DNA from: a virus
Reading direction: 5' to 3' (one strand)
IMG/VR virus record: IMGVR_UViG_3300037189_004221
Span: 1-25,456 of that record
DNA length: 25,456 bases
The first letter of the stretch is position 1. Every line of letters begins with the position of its first letter. The position numbers and the translations under genes were made by a program. The notes below the pieces were generated by a model, which was given only the letters and a program-made list of their open reading frames with translations, had not been told where the DNA came from and did no database searches. Of this stretch, positions 1-7,442 are shown piece after piece.

Positions 1-2795
1 CCTGTACCGGTTGGGCTTGAGCAATCCGCAGCCGTGCCGATTGAGTTGGTCGCGTTTTTGGTCTGGAATGACGAATAGGTATCCGAGCGTGACTCCGCTT
101 CGAACTTCATCGGCAGCATGACCCGCACGCGAGTCAACAAATTGACCGCCGTCGCGAACTGATTCCAGACCTCGGCGCTGTTCAGCGTGTTCGGCCACGG
201 ACCAAAGCTCTGCGGTAGATCTGGGCGCGTGTCTTTGGTTCGCGTGTGCGCTGTCGCTTCAGATGCCAGCGGGGAAATCCACTGTCCTTGGAACGCATCG
301 AAGCAGAGGTTGGTAAACGTGTAGTCATACCATGACGAAATCCCAGACGAGCATGCGTATTCCTCGGACGTTTTGCCGTCTATGTAGCCTTCGCACATGG
401 CGCGCAGGTATAGCTCGGCCTGCGTGAGCGTGTCGTGCAGCAGCGGCGTGTCTACGCTGTTCTGGGCGTCGTTTCCGTCCAGATATGGGACCGGCATCAG
501 CTTGGTCATGACAATCGTCGGGAACACTGTCCCAAATGGATTGTCGGCCAGGGAGTCAACGCCTGACCCAACCGCAGAGTCACCCGGCTTGCCAGCGATG
601 GCATTTTGCCCGGTGTTGGTGAAAACCAGATACTCGCGGATGGCGTTTTCCGTCGACCTGTAAGCCTCGGCGCGCAGCGCGGTGACATCCCACGTCGTCA
701 CGTCGCGGTCAATGGATGAAACCGCATCGTCCGAGTAATGCAGGCGTCCCTTCAGCGTGATCTTGACCACGTCAACGCCGTTCTCGGTCAGTTCTTCGGC
801 GCTTTCGACCTCGATGTCTGGCTCGTAGATGCGGCACGACTTGTAGCGGTCCACGTCGCCCACGGAGTTGTTCACTCCCTTGGCGTAGCGGTACCCAGGT
901 GCGCCTTCAGGGCTGAGACTTAGCGTCTGTCCGTAATCGAAATGCTGCTGAAGGTCGGACGGGTATGTTGGATGGTAGAAGTGGCAGCGGTCCGAGAAGG
1001 TGAAGTAATCCGAGAACGCCGACGGCTTCCAGATGCTGCTTTCGCTTGGGTGGTAGGCTTTGAACTGAAAGCCCATCATCCACTCATTCGTAAATCCTCG
1101 AGGATCTGCCGTGTGGGCGATTCCACCGACACCGTTGACCGGCGCGATGCCAGCGAACGTGTCGGCACGGATCGTGTTCTGGCGTACAAACCACAGGACG
1201 CTTTTTCCGTCCTCAAGTGCGTACCCGATCAGTTGATTGCGCGAAAGGATGCGGACGCATTGGGACATTCTGCGGAACGCATCGTAGACCGCATTGGAGT
1301 TGATCACCGCGTCTTCAAACGGCAGCCCGGGACCTGGCACAATGCAGCCGTAGGCTTTGTAGCCGTCCCAGATCTCCTTTGCCGCTTCCTCCTCCAAACC
1401 GCTGCCGTGGACGGTGCCTGTTTTTGCTGACGCCACACGGAGCAGGATGTAGGCGTCCGAAGCGTTGGGTTTGTACGGGTAGAGTTCTGTGGTCTGAACG
1501 GTCAGTGTACCGGCACCACCAACAAAGCGCAGGGAAGCCGCAAGGCGCGCTCGGATCGCTGTCGGCGTTGCTGGACTAGGGAGCCAGTGAATTGCCTCCG
1601 CTACGCCACCCGCAGGAACAGCGCTGACGGTTGCCAGCACGTTGTTGGCGTCGTCCAGGATTTCAACCGTCACCGGATCCGCAACATTGTCGGCGCGGAT
1701 GTAAACCGCGTCAATGACGTACCCACTGGCGAACGCGTGGCCGGTGCCTGAGACGGTCCCGCTCGCCTGATCAGTAGTCCAATAGAACGTCGGGTACGTC
1801 GCCGTGATCTCGTTGCCGACCTGCTGGCCTCGGTTGGGCGCGAGCGAGTATTGCCGCGTCAGGAACCGCTGAAAATCGAACGCGTTCCGATTCCACCCGC
1901 GCTCGCGTTGCGCTTCGGTGCCTCGGAAATCTTTCGTGTACCGATCAACAGCGCGGTCCAGTTGCCCGCCCACGTCGCGTTTCAGTGACCCGCCTCCAGT
2001 GTACGGTCCCTCAATCCACTCCGTTCGTCGGTAGTAGTCCGTGTCACCGTTGTTCAGGACGACCACGTAGAGGTCAGACAGCCGCAGGATGTAACCGACG
2101 TGCGTGGGTTCCTCTGGACATGATCCAGGATATGTGACCTCCGAGCCGTCGATAAGGCTCGTGAACTTGTACAGGTAGTTGGCGGGCGTGAATCCGTCCG
2201 CTGGATCGCATGGCGTCGCGCCAATCTCGGGGATCGGCTGGAAGCCTCCGTAGCTGTTTCCGTAGGGACTGCGCACGCTGTACGCAATCCGCATGTGTAG
2301 GCGCGCAGCATCAAGGGCAGGCGATGCAATGGCACCAGTGTCCGGGTCGATCGCTCCGCGTTGGAGTTGCCCGAGCGTCCAATAGTCCGCGAGCGTTGCA
2401 GGTGCAGCGCCGTTGACCAGAAATGCGACCGTTTCAATCCGGTCCGTCTCGTTGTCGATGTCCGCGCTCTGGTTTCCGAAGACGAAAGCGCCGAGCGGGT
2501 TGCTGACGTTTACACCCTCCGGCGTGCCAGCAAACGAGTTTGGCCATTGCCCGTCCTGTGGCTCCAAGCTCTGGTACTGCTCAAAAAACTCGCCCTGGCT
2601 TGGAAATAGAAAGCCGCCGTCAGAGTTTCGGATCTGACGTGCGGCCTGAAACAGGTAGTAGGGAATCCGGTAGGTTGCGTCACCGAGACCAGACCGGATG
2701 CGCGAGTTGAAGGCGTCAGCGAGCGACGCCATTTGTCGCGAGGTTATCGCGTCGCCTGGCTCAACCGTCTCCGCTCGCGTGAATGTGATCGGCAT
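1..2795 (-). CDS. Large virion structural protein, C-terminus cut by window edge
   Basis: An open frame of at least 931 codons starts at the ATG at 2793-2795 and runs off the left edge without a stop, so the C-terminus is missing. It begins MPITFTRAETVEPGDAI. I checked several stretches codon by codon, including the region near 1500-1620 and the last 100 bases at the edge, and they are open. Composition is rich in aromatic residues, Gly, Asn and Thr, as in secreted or virion beta-proteins. I see no signal peptide, membrane segment or collagen repeat. Only 3 bases separate it from the preceding gene, with a weak GAGAAG ribosome site. It is the last visible gene of the tail cluster, downstream of the tape measure gene, where siphoviruses encode tail-tip or distal tail proteins. 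I do not recognise the family. A tail-tip or receptor-contact role is inferred from position and size only. Confidence 0.8.
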   Translation of the reverse strand, partial: MPITFTRAETVEPGDAITSRQMASLADAFNSRIRSGLGDATYRIPYYLFQAARQIRNSDGGFLFPSQGEFFEQYQSLEPQDGQWPNSFAGTPEGVNVSNPLGAFVFGNQSADIDNETDRIETVAFLVNGAAPATLADYWTLGQLQRGAIDPDTGAIASPALDAARLHMRIAYSVRSPYGNSYGGFQPIPEIGATPCDPADGFTPANYLYKFTSLIDGSEVTYPGSCPEEPTHVGYILRLSDLYVVVLNNGDTDYYRRTEWIEGPYTGGGSLKRDVGGQLDRAVDRYTKDFRGTEAQRERGWNRNAFDFQRFLTRQYSLAPNRGQQVGNEITATYPTFYWTTDQASGTVSGTGHAFASGYVIDAVYIRADNVADPVTVEILDDANNVLATVSAVPAGGVAEAIHWLPSPATPTAIRARLAASLRFVGGAGTLTVQTTELYPYKPNASDAYILLRVASAKTGTVHGSGLEEEAAKEIWDGYKAYGCIVPGPGLPFEDAVINSNAVYDAFRRMSQCVRILSRNQLIGYALEDGKSVLWFVRQNTIRADTFAGIAPVNGVGGIAHTADPRGFTNEWMMGFQFKAYHPSESSIWKPSAFSDYFTFSDRCHFYHPTYPSDLQQHFDYGQTLSLSPEGAPGYRYAKGVNNSVGDVDRYKSCRIYEPDIEVESAEELTENGVDVVKITLKGRLHYSDDAVSSIDRDVTTWDVTALRAEAYRSTENAIREYLVFTNTGQNAIAGKPGDSAVGSGVDSLADNPFGTVFPTIVMTKLMPVPYLDGNDAQNSVDTPLLHDTLTQAELYLRAMCEGYIDGKTSEEYACSSGISSWYDYTFTNLCFDAFQGQWISPLASEATAHTRTKDTRPDLPQSFGPWPNTLNSAEVWNQFATAVNLLTRVRVMLPMKFEAESRSDTYSSFQTKNATNSIGTAADCSSPTGT

Positions 2796-2798
2796 CGA

Positions 2799-3188
2799 TC
2801 ACTTCTCAACGATGGCGTAAAACAGACTCGGCGTTCCCGAGGAGGCGATTGCGTAAATTGTGGTTCCTGATGGAACGACAAGAAAGCATTCATCTCCTGG
2901 AGCCAGAACCGTTACAGGGGTTCCCGAAACCGGAGTTGCCCTGTCAATGCTGATGGTTGTCGTGCTTGGGCTCACCTCCATGTTCATCATGTAAATTCGA
3001 TACGGCGCGACAACGGAACCCAGAGGAATAGCGGATGTCGTGGTGCTGGTTGCGTGCGTGCCGGAAATCATATCGGCCCCGGTCATGTCATAAGACGCTG
3101 ACGCAGGCCCGGTTGCTCCGACGGTGTTGATTGATGCTCCGCCCTTAGAAGCGGACATTGATAGTGCGATCGTGATCTCGTTTGCCAT
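2799..3188 (-). CDS. Small beta-rich virion protein, unknown role
   Basis: This 129-residue protein begins MANEITIALSMSASKGGASI. It is rich in Ser, Thr, Gly and Val, with few charged residues after the N-terminus. That composition suggests an all-beta fold exposed on a virion. There are no cysteine clusters, membrane segments or recognisable catalytic motifs. The ATG at 3186-3188 is preceded by GGGGATAATTT, a good ribosome site. The gene lies between a 67-codon gene and the very large structural gene in the tail cluster. A small tail or decoration component is the likeliest role, but the family was not recognised and function is inferred from position alone. Confidence 0.75.
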   Translation of the reverse strand: MANEITIALSMSASKGGASINTVGATGPASASYDMTGADMISGTHATSTTTSAIPLGSVVAPYRIYMMNMEVSPSTTTISIDRATPVSGTPVTVLAPGDECFLVVPSGTTIYAIASSGTPSLFYAIVEK

Positions 3189-3191
3189 AAA

Positions 3192-3395
3192 TTATCCCCA
3201 TCGAGGAACGCTGCCTGAACCGTTACCGCGAGCCGACGGTTTGACCGCCATTGTGACGCCATTTGTCGTCGTGCTGACCGAGACGCTGGCGCTGTCACGC
3301 GGCTGGATCGTGCGCAGGTAATCAACCAATTGATTGAACGCTCGCCGAAGCTCAGGCTCCAGACCCTGCTCGGAAACTTTGTTCGGAATCCTCAT
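3192..3395 (-). CDS. Small tail-cluster protein, unknown
   Basis: This 67-residue protein begins MRIPNKVSEQGLEPELRRAF. Residues about 8-30 look like an amphipathic helix with Leu/Arg spacing, followed by a Ser/Thr-rich and then Gly/Ser-rich tail ending in PRWG. The ATG overlaps the stop of the upstream gene as ATGA, so translation is probably coupled. A similar short protein made of one helix plus a flexible tail can serve as an assembly adaptor, but I do not recognise it. It is supported as a gene by coupling on one side and a clean ribosome site for the next gene on the other. Confidence 0.65.
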   Translation of the reverse strand: MRIPNKVSEQGLEPELRRAFNQLVDYLRTIQPRDSASVSVSTTTNGVTMAVKPSARGNGSGSVPRWG

Positions 3396-4204
3396 TGGAT
3401 CAGTCGGTAGATACCCTGCAGAGCGGAGCCTTCAGGCCACGCGTTCCAACTACCAAAGCGCCATCCGAGGTTTTCAGTGACCTTAAGCGCGCTTCGTTCC
3501 CGCTGATAGCTGAAGTCCTGACGCGACAGATACCAGCCCCAGACAAAGCCTTCCGGCAAAGTCTCAGCCGGATCAAGCGGGATACGTTCTGACAGCGGGG
3601 AAATGATGCCAAAGTCACGCAGCAACGCTGCCCGCGTGTAGACCAGACCCTGCGTCACGACCCGGTGAGGTGTGCCGGTGTAGGTCAGTGAATACGTGCG
3701 GCTCCGGTTCAACACAGGCATTCCGCGCGGGTACGTGTCGATGCCTTGCGAAAGCAGGTTGTAGATGTACCAACCAACCGGGTATTGGGTTTGATCGAGC
3801 GGGTAGGCTTCGCCTCCGCGTGCCGCCTCCTCAATGTCTGATCGGTATTGCGCCTTGCTGACGTAGCCTTGGGCCTCCTCAACGGCGCGGTCCATCGAGA
3901 ACAGGCTGACTTGGTATTCCTCCTGCGAGATCGACCAAGTGTCAAAAGTGGTCTCAGCAGCCGCCGGTTGCGTTGGGTCACGGACGAATGATGCAACAAG
4001 GCGCGAGACCGGACCGCTGTTGTCGACCGTCGTCCTGGCTCCAGCCGCCTGCATGTCTGCGGCCTGCGTCGCAATCCCAGATGCCGTGCCCTCGTAAGTG
4101 TATTCCCACGTGTTGCCGTTGCCTTGGTCAAAGACTGGGCGCGTCGAGACCAGCGTGATGCCGGATGCGACAAACGATGGCGAGCCTTGAGTATATGCGC
4201 TCAT
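3392..4204 (-). CDS. Tail-cluster structural protein, unknown
   Basis: This 270-residue protein starts at the ATG at 4202-4204, which overlaps the stop of the tape measure gene as ATGA. It begins MSAYTQGSPSFVASGITLV and ends in an aromatic-rich section with several Trp and Tyr residues. The alternation of short beta-like strands with a central charged segment around residues 90-125 (SISQEEYQVS and following) fits a virion structural protein. No signal peptide, transmembrane segment or enzyme motif is visible. Its position immediately after the tape measure gene is where siphoviruses place distal-tail or tail-tip proteins, which is the basis for calling it structural. The specific family was not recognised. 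Confidence 0.75.
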   Translation of the reverse strand: MSAYTQGSPSFVASGITLVSTRPVFDQGNGNTWEYTYEGTASGIATQAADMQAAGARTTVDNSGPVSRLVASFVRDPTQPAAAETTFDTWSISQEEYQVSLFSMDRAVEEAQGYVSKAQYRSDIEEAARGGEAYPLDQTQYPVGWYIYNLLSQGIDTYPRGMPVLNRSRTYSLTYTGTPHRVVTQGLVYTRAALLRDFGIISPLSERIPLDPAETLPEGFVWGWYLSRQDFSYQRERSALKVTENLGWRFGSWNAWPEGSALQGIYRLIQ

Positions 4205-5130
4205 TGATCGACGTGAGTCGTGAACGACTGAAGCAGGTCTTCGTTCGCTTTGGCGATTCGCATCAAGAGAGGCGTTGAGTCTTCGGTAGCCTGCTTGGTT
4301 CGGTTTTCAGGCAGTGGTAGCGCAGAATATTTGCGCCCATCTTCATTTTTTAGACCGAGAAATGACGCAGCATTCATTTCAATGGCTTTTCCAAATCCGA
4401 CATCCAGCGCAGACACTGTTTTTACATCTGCCCTAAACAGGTTTAGCAGCGCGGTTAGGCCTTGGATCAATGCCGTTGCAATTGGAGCTCCAGCAATCAT
4501 GAACTCGCGAAACGCTGCCTCAAACTTTTTGACGTTGTCGTCAATGGTTTGAATGTCCCCTTCGCTGATTGTCTTTACGTCTCCCATTTGATTCAACTCG
4601 TCGACAACGAGCCGAAGGTTACCAACTTTTCGACCAAGAAGCTCAAAAGCTGCGGCGCTTTCTTTCGCTGATCCTCCAGAAGACTTTACAGCCCTCTGCA
4701 TGATGTCCATTGAGGATGACTCCGGGTTGATTCCGAGCATTCCAAAAATGCGATTGGCACGCTCGTCTCCGGTAAGCGCTTGAGCCTTCATTTGCTCAAT
4801 ACGCTGAAACGCCCCAACAATAACCTTGAAACTCTGCCCTGAAGTTTCAGCTGCTTTCTGCAAGCGCTGGACTTCGTCAGTAGAAATTTCAAGGAGTTCG
4901 GACATGTCCTTGATCTCCCCGACGATATTTTTTAATTCGCCGAAATAAGACTTTGCCGCTGACACCGTGAACATGCCAGCAAGTGCGCCCTTGATGCTGT
5001 CGTTCTCACGCTTGAGGCTTTCCGAAATGCCCTTGCCGAGACCAGACGCGGACGATTGCGCACGTTTAATTCCGGTCTGGAAGTCCGTCGTGTCGAGGCC
5101 GAGCTTGGCTAGAAATGTGAAAATGGCCAT
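4201..5130 (-). CDS. Short tail tape measure protein
   Basis: This 309-residue protein begins MAIFTFLAKLGLDTTDFQTG. It has the N-terminal pattern of phage tape measure proteins, which set tail length and are ejected with DNA: a short beta start, then GLDTTDF, then long Ala/Ser/Lys helices. Residues about 70-190 are helical with heptad-like spacing (GEIKDMSELLEISTDEVQRL), followed by a hydrophobic stretch near residue 235. The ATG at 5128-5130 is chosen because GGAGG lies 7 bases upstream. An in-frame extension to 5217 would overlap the preceding gene and reads as low-quality sequence. At 309 residues it is far shorter than the lambda protein (853 residues). Gene order (tube candidate, chaperone candidate, tape measure) supports the call. 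Confidence 0.75.
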   Translation of the reverse strand: MAIFTFLAKLGLDTTDFQTGIKRAQSSASGLGKGISESLKRENDSIKGALAGMFTVSAAKSYFGELKNIVGEIKDMSELLEISTDEVQRLQKAAETSGQSFKVIVGAFQRIEQMKAQALTGDERANRIFGMLGINPESSSMDIMQRAVKSSGGSAKESAAAFELLGRKVGNLRLVVDELNQMGDVKTISEGDIQTIDDNVKKFEAAFREFMIAGAPIATALIQGLTALLNLFRADVKTVSALDVGFGKAIEMNAASFLGLKNEDGRKYSALPLPENRTKQATEDSTPLLMRIAKANEDLLQSFTTHVDQ

Positions 5131-5131
5131 G

Positions 5132-5674
5132 TCAGTTCCTCCGGGAATGCTCCTCGCACAAGCGCAGGTAGTCGCGCTGCCGGTCGCTGACGAACTCAAC
5201 CGCACCGCTTGCTTCAAGCCTTGCGGCCACGATAAGCGACAACGTCCGCAAAGGCATCACCAAGGCATCCTGATAACTGATACCTGCCTCCAGTGCCTGC
5301 GACAGCCTATTGAGCCACCACGGGGCGGCTAGCTCGGTCTTTCGGCCTTTGCTGTCCGTGGCCCAAGTCTCAGGAAGTTGGATTTGCGACCTCAGCCAAT
5401 CCATGAAGCGTTCCGCGTCGCCGTTGGGTGACCAGAACTTGCCCCAAAGCTTGAACACCAGCGGGCACCATCGAGAGGACAATAAATCGCGGGACTTTGC
5501 AGCAGGCCACGCGCAAATAAACGCAGCCAGTGCAACGTCCCCAATGGTGACCAGTCCGCCAGTCACCACAGGGGAATCGACCTCAGCGAGCAACAGCACA
5601 TGAGCCAGCGTCACAGGCTCACGCAAGGTAAGCCCGAGAACGCGTGTCGGCTGAATGGCTGTTGCCCAGTCCAT
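5132..5674 (-). CDS. Putative tail assembly chaperone
   Basis: This 180-residue protein begins MDWATAIQPTRVLGLTLREP. The first half is hydrophobic and helical (LAHVLLLAEV and DVALAAFICAW) but does not read as a clean membrane segment. The second half is mixed and Trp-rich. It lies between the tail tube candidate and the tape measure gene, the position of lambda G/GT, whose products keep the tape measure protein soluble during tail assembly. Its ATG overlaps the upstream TAA as TAATG, and its stop lies one base from the tape measure ATG. I saw no slippery heptamer for the usual programmed frameshift. Function is inferred from synteny and general character, not from a diagnostic motif. Confidence 0.55.
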   Translation of the reverse strand: MDWATAIQPTRVLGLTLREPVTLAHVLLLAEVDSPVVTGGLVTIGDVALAAFICAWPAAKSRDLLSSRWCPLVFKLWGKFWSPNGDAERFMDWLRSQIQLPETWATDSKGRKTELAAPWWLNRLSQALEAGISYQDALVMPLRTLSLIVAARLEASGAVEFVSDRQRDYLRLCEEHSRRN

Positions 5675-6195
5675 TAGATCACGATTGCAGCGCCACCAAC
5701 AATGCCAGGGTAACGGCGCAAGGTGATGCTGCCGGTGCTGCTGCCAGTCGACGTGCGGCGGATGGTCATGCCAGGCATTGGATGCCAGCGGCTGGTCTCT
5801 GGAGCGGATCCGCCAGCGACGTTAATCGCGTCGGTAAAAGATCCCATTGCGCGAACTGGCGCTCCAGAAATGGTAATCGTGGAACCCGGCGGAAAACCGC
5901 GCTCCGCAAGCGCAAGGTTGGCTTCGCTCGATCCAACGAAAACCAAATCGCACGAGAGTTCGAGATACTCGCCATGCACGGTGTGGGAATCGTAGTCGCC
6001 ATTTCCGAGACGCGTGTTGGAGGTCTCGTAGTTATGCGTCAGCGTGAATCCGTCGACCGTGGGCATGACAAACCCGCCGCTCGTGATTTCTGTATTTGCC
6101 GCGTTGTAGACCCGGAACACAACCGGCGTCCTTGTCCCTGCTACTCCGCCGTATGTCCCGAATCCGTTAGCTGCACCCTGCGTTTGTGAGGCCAT
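5674..6195 (-). CDS. Putative major tail tube protein
   Basis: This 173-residue protein begins MASQTQGAANGFGTYGG. It is Gly/Thr/Ser-rich and beta-dominated, with few Lys and no cysteine cluster beyond one Cys in the ELSCDLVFVG strand. A segment GEYLELSCDLVFVG followed by a short helix (SEANLALAERG) and PPGSTITISG is compatible with the tail-tube fold, in which beta strands polymerise into hexameric rings. The ATG has a strong ribosome site (AAAGGA, 6 bases upstream), as expected for an abundant protein. It lies between the tail terminator candidate and the chaperone candidate, matching lambda U-V-G order. The call combines position, size and composition. A decoration protein is the main alternative. 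Confidence 0.6.
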   Translation of the reverse strand: MASQTQGAANGFGTYGGVAGTRTPVVFRVYNAANTEITSGGFVMPTVDGFTLTHNYETSNTRLGNGDYDSHTVHGEYLELSCDLVFVGSSEANLALAERGFPPGSTITISGAPVRAMGSFTDAINVAGGSAPETSRWHPMPGMTIRRTSTGSSTGSITLRRYPGIVGGAAIVI

Positions 6196-6204
6196 GTGTA
6201 TCCT

Positions 6205-6654
6205 TTAGCTGATGTCGGACGGCGCTGCCGTCAGTTGAAACTCAAATCGAGTGACCCACTTGCGACCCATCTGGTCGAAGCTTTGATTCACGTTTCCACG
6301 ACCAAATGCCGTGAAACCAGAATACGCACTCAGATCAGAAATGAATGAGTCGCCGTGAATCCAATCCGCGACCTCAGCCACGGATTGCAGATGATCATCC
6401 GGCGTGCTGTCGTCCGCCTGGTGCCTGACCTCGACAGAGACGGAGACCTCAAAGTTTGCGATCTGCGGCGTGATCTGGGATGCCGTGCTAGCGTTGGCGA
6501 TGATTGAAGGAAGCGGATTGCTGGCAGGCGAGGCCGTTTCGTCGTCGTCCAGCGGTCCCCGCGAAATCCCGGCGCGGATAGACGCTGGCCATGTCCAAGC
6601 CTTGGCCTCCATTGCGTCACGAAACGCAAACATGGTTTTGCTTAGGATGCTCAC
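6205..6654 (-). CDS. Putative tail terminator (lambda U-type position)
   Basis: This 149-residue protein uses a GTG start at 6652-6654 that overlaps the protease stop as GTGA and is preceded by GGAGGGG about 8 bases upstream. It begins (V)SILSKTMFAFRDAMEAKAW: an N-terminal helix followed by a strand-rich body including FEVSVSVEVRHQ and a C-terminal strand WVTRFEFQLTAA. Helix-first alpha/beta proteins of 120-150 residues immediately before the tail tube gene are typically tail terminators, which cap the finished tail and contact the head. The shared order with lambda Z/U/V supports this. There is no diagnostic motif that can be read by eye. Confidence 0.5.
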   Translation of the reverse strand: MSILSKTMFAFRDAMEAKAWTWPASIRAGISRGPLDDDETASPASNPLPSIIANASTASQITPQIANFEVSVSVEVRHQADDSTPDDHLQSVAEVADWIHGDSFISDLSAYSGFTAFGRGNVNQSFDQMGRKWVTRFEFQLTAAPSDIS

Positions 6655-7442
6655 AGGTTAATCCCCTCCAGGAAGGATTTGATCGCCTCTTCGCGAGTCA
6701 CAAACACGCCATCCAATAGACCGAGTCTAACACCCTGCTTTCCGCTAACGGCGCGACCGTCAAACACGTCAACGTCGACGTTTTCCCGGTAGGTCGTGAC
6801 CCATTCCGCGAAGTCGCTCCCGACCTCGGAAACCATTGACTGGAAATGCGCGGCTTCAGCCTCGGACAATGCAGTGCCCGGATAACCTGCGGCCTTCAGC
6901 TCGCCACTGCGGAAGACCTGCACCTTGATGCCGGACTGATCCAGCATTGACGAGTAGTCGTAGAACGCGAGCACGCATCCAACGGACCCAACGACCGAGG
7001 ACGGCGTGGCGTAGATCACGTCTGCGCTCGCAGTGATCCAGTAAGCAGCGCTGCAAAGCTCGCCTTCGGTCCACACCATGAGAGGCTTGGAAATGCGCGC
7101 AATACGCTCGGCGGCTTCAGGCGTGCCGTTGACGGTTCCGCCTGGGCTGTCCATCTCGACGATGATGGCGGTTACGTTGGCGTCTGCGTCCGCCTCTTCA
7201 ATCTCCTCGGCAAGCTCGTCCAGATCGCAGCAGCCGAACCAACCGTCAACGTTGAGCGCCAAAACGCCACGGGCCTTGATCACGGCAACGGACATCTCCA
7301 TGCCTGTCATTTCATCCTCGAACTCAATCAATTCGTAGGGAGGCGCGGAAATCGGCTCGTCTTGGCATTTCTTTGGGCGCAGCGCCTCGACAGCCTCGGA
7401 CGTGACCTCTGGGCGAATCGCAAAAATCTTGTGTTGGCTCAC
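6651..7442 (-). CDS. S49-family (SppA/lambda C-like) prohead protease
   Basis: This 263-residue Ser-Lys peptidase of the ClpP/crotonase-like fold would act in the prohead on scaffold, portal or capsid proteins. Key landmarks are the DSPGG motif at residues 98-102, the nucleophile Ser131 in GELCSAAYW, the GSVGCV motif near 152-157 and Lys183 in SGELKAAGYPG. The Ser-to-Lys spacing of 52 equals that in bacterial SppA single-domain enzymes. The start is the GTG at 7440-7442, which overlaps the portal stop as GTGA and has AGGAGG 7 bases upstream. A longer in-frame reading to 7727 lies inside the portal gene and is not credible. Unlike lambda C, there is no long C-terminal scaffold (Nu3) extension after the protease domain. 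Placement directly after the portal matches lambda B-C. Confidence 0.9.
   Translation of the reverse strand: MSQHKIFAIRPEVTSEAVEALRPKKCQDEPISAPPYELIEFEDEMTGMEMSVAVIKARGVLALNVDGWFGCCDLDELAEEIEEADADANVTAIIVEMDSPGGTVNGTPEAAERIARISKPLMVWTEGELCSAAYWITASADVIYATPSSVVGSVGCVLAFYDYSSMLDQSGIKVQVFRSGELKAAGYPGTALSEAEAAHFQSMVSEVGSDFAEWVTTYRENVDVDVFDGRAVSGKQGVRLGLLDGVFVTREEAIKSFLEGINL

Noticed and set aside
5128-5217. Programmed frameshift joining the chaperone gene to the tape measure frame
   Set aside because: The tape measure frame is open upstream, but no X-XXY-YYZ slippery heptamer was found, and the GGAGG site marks a normal start.
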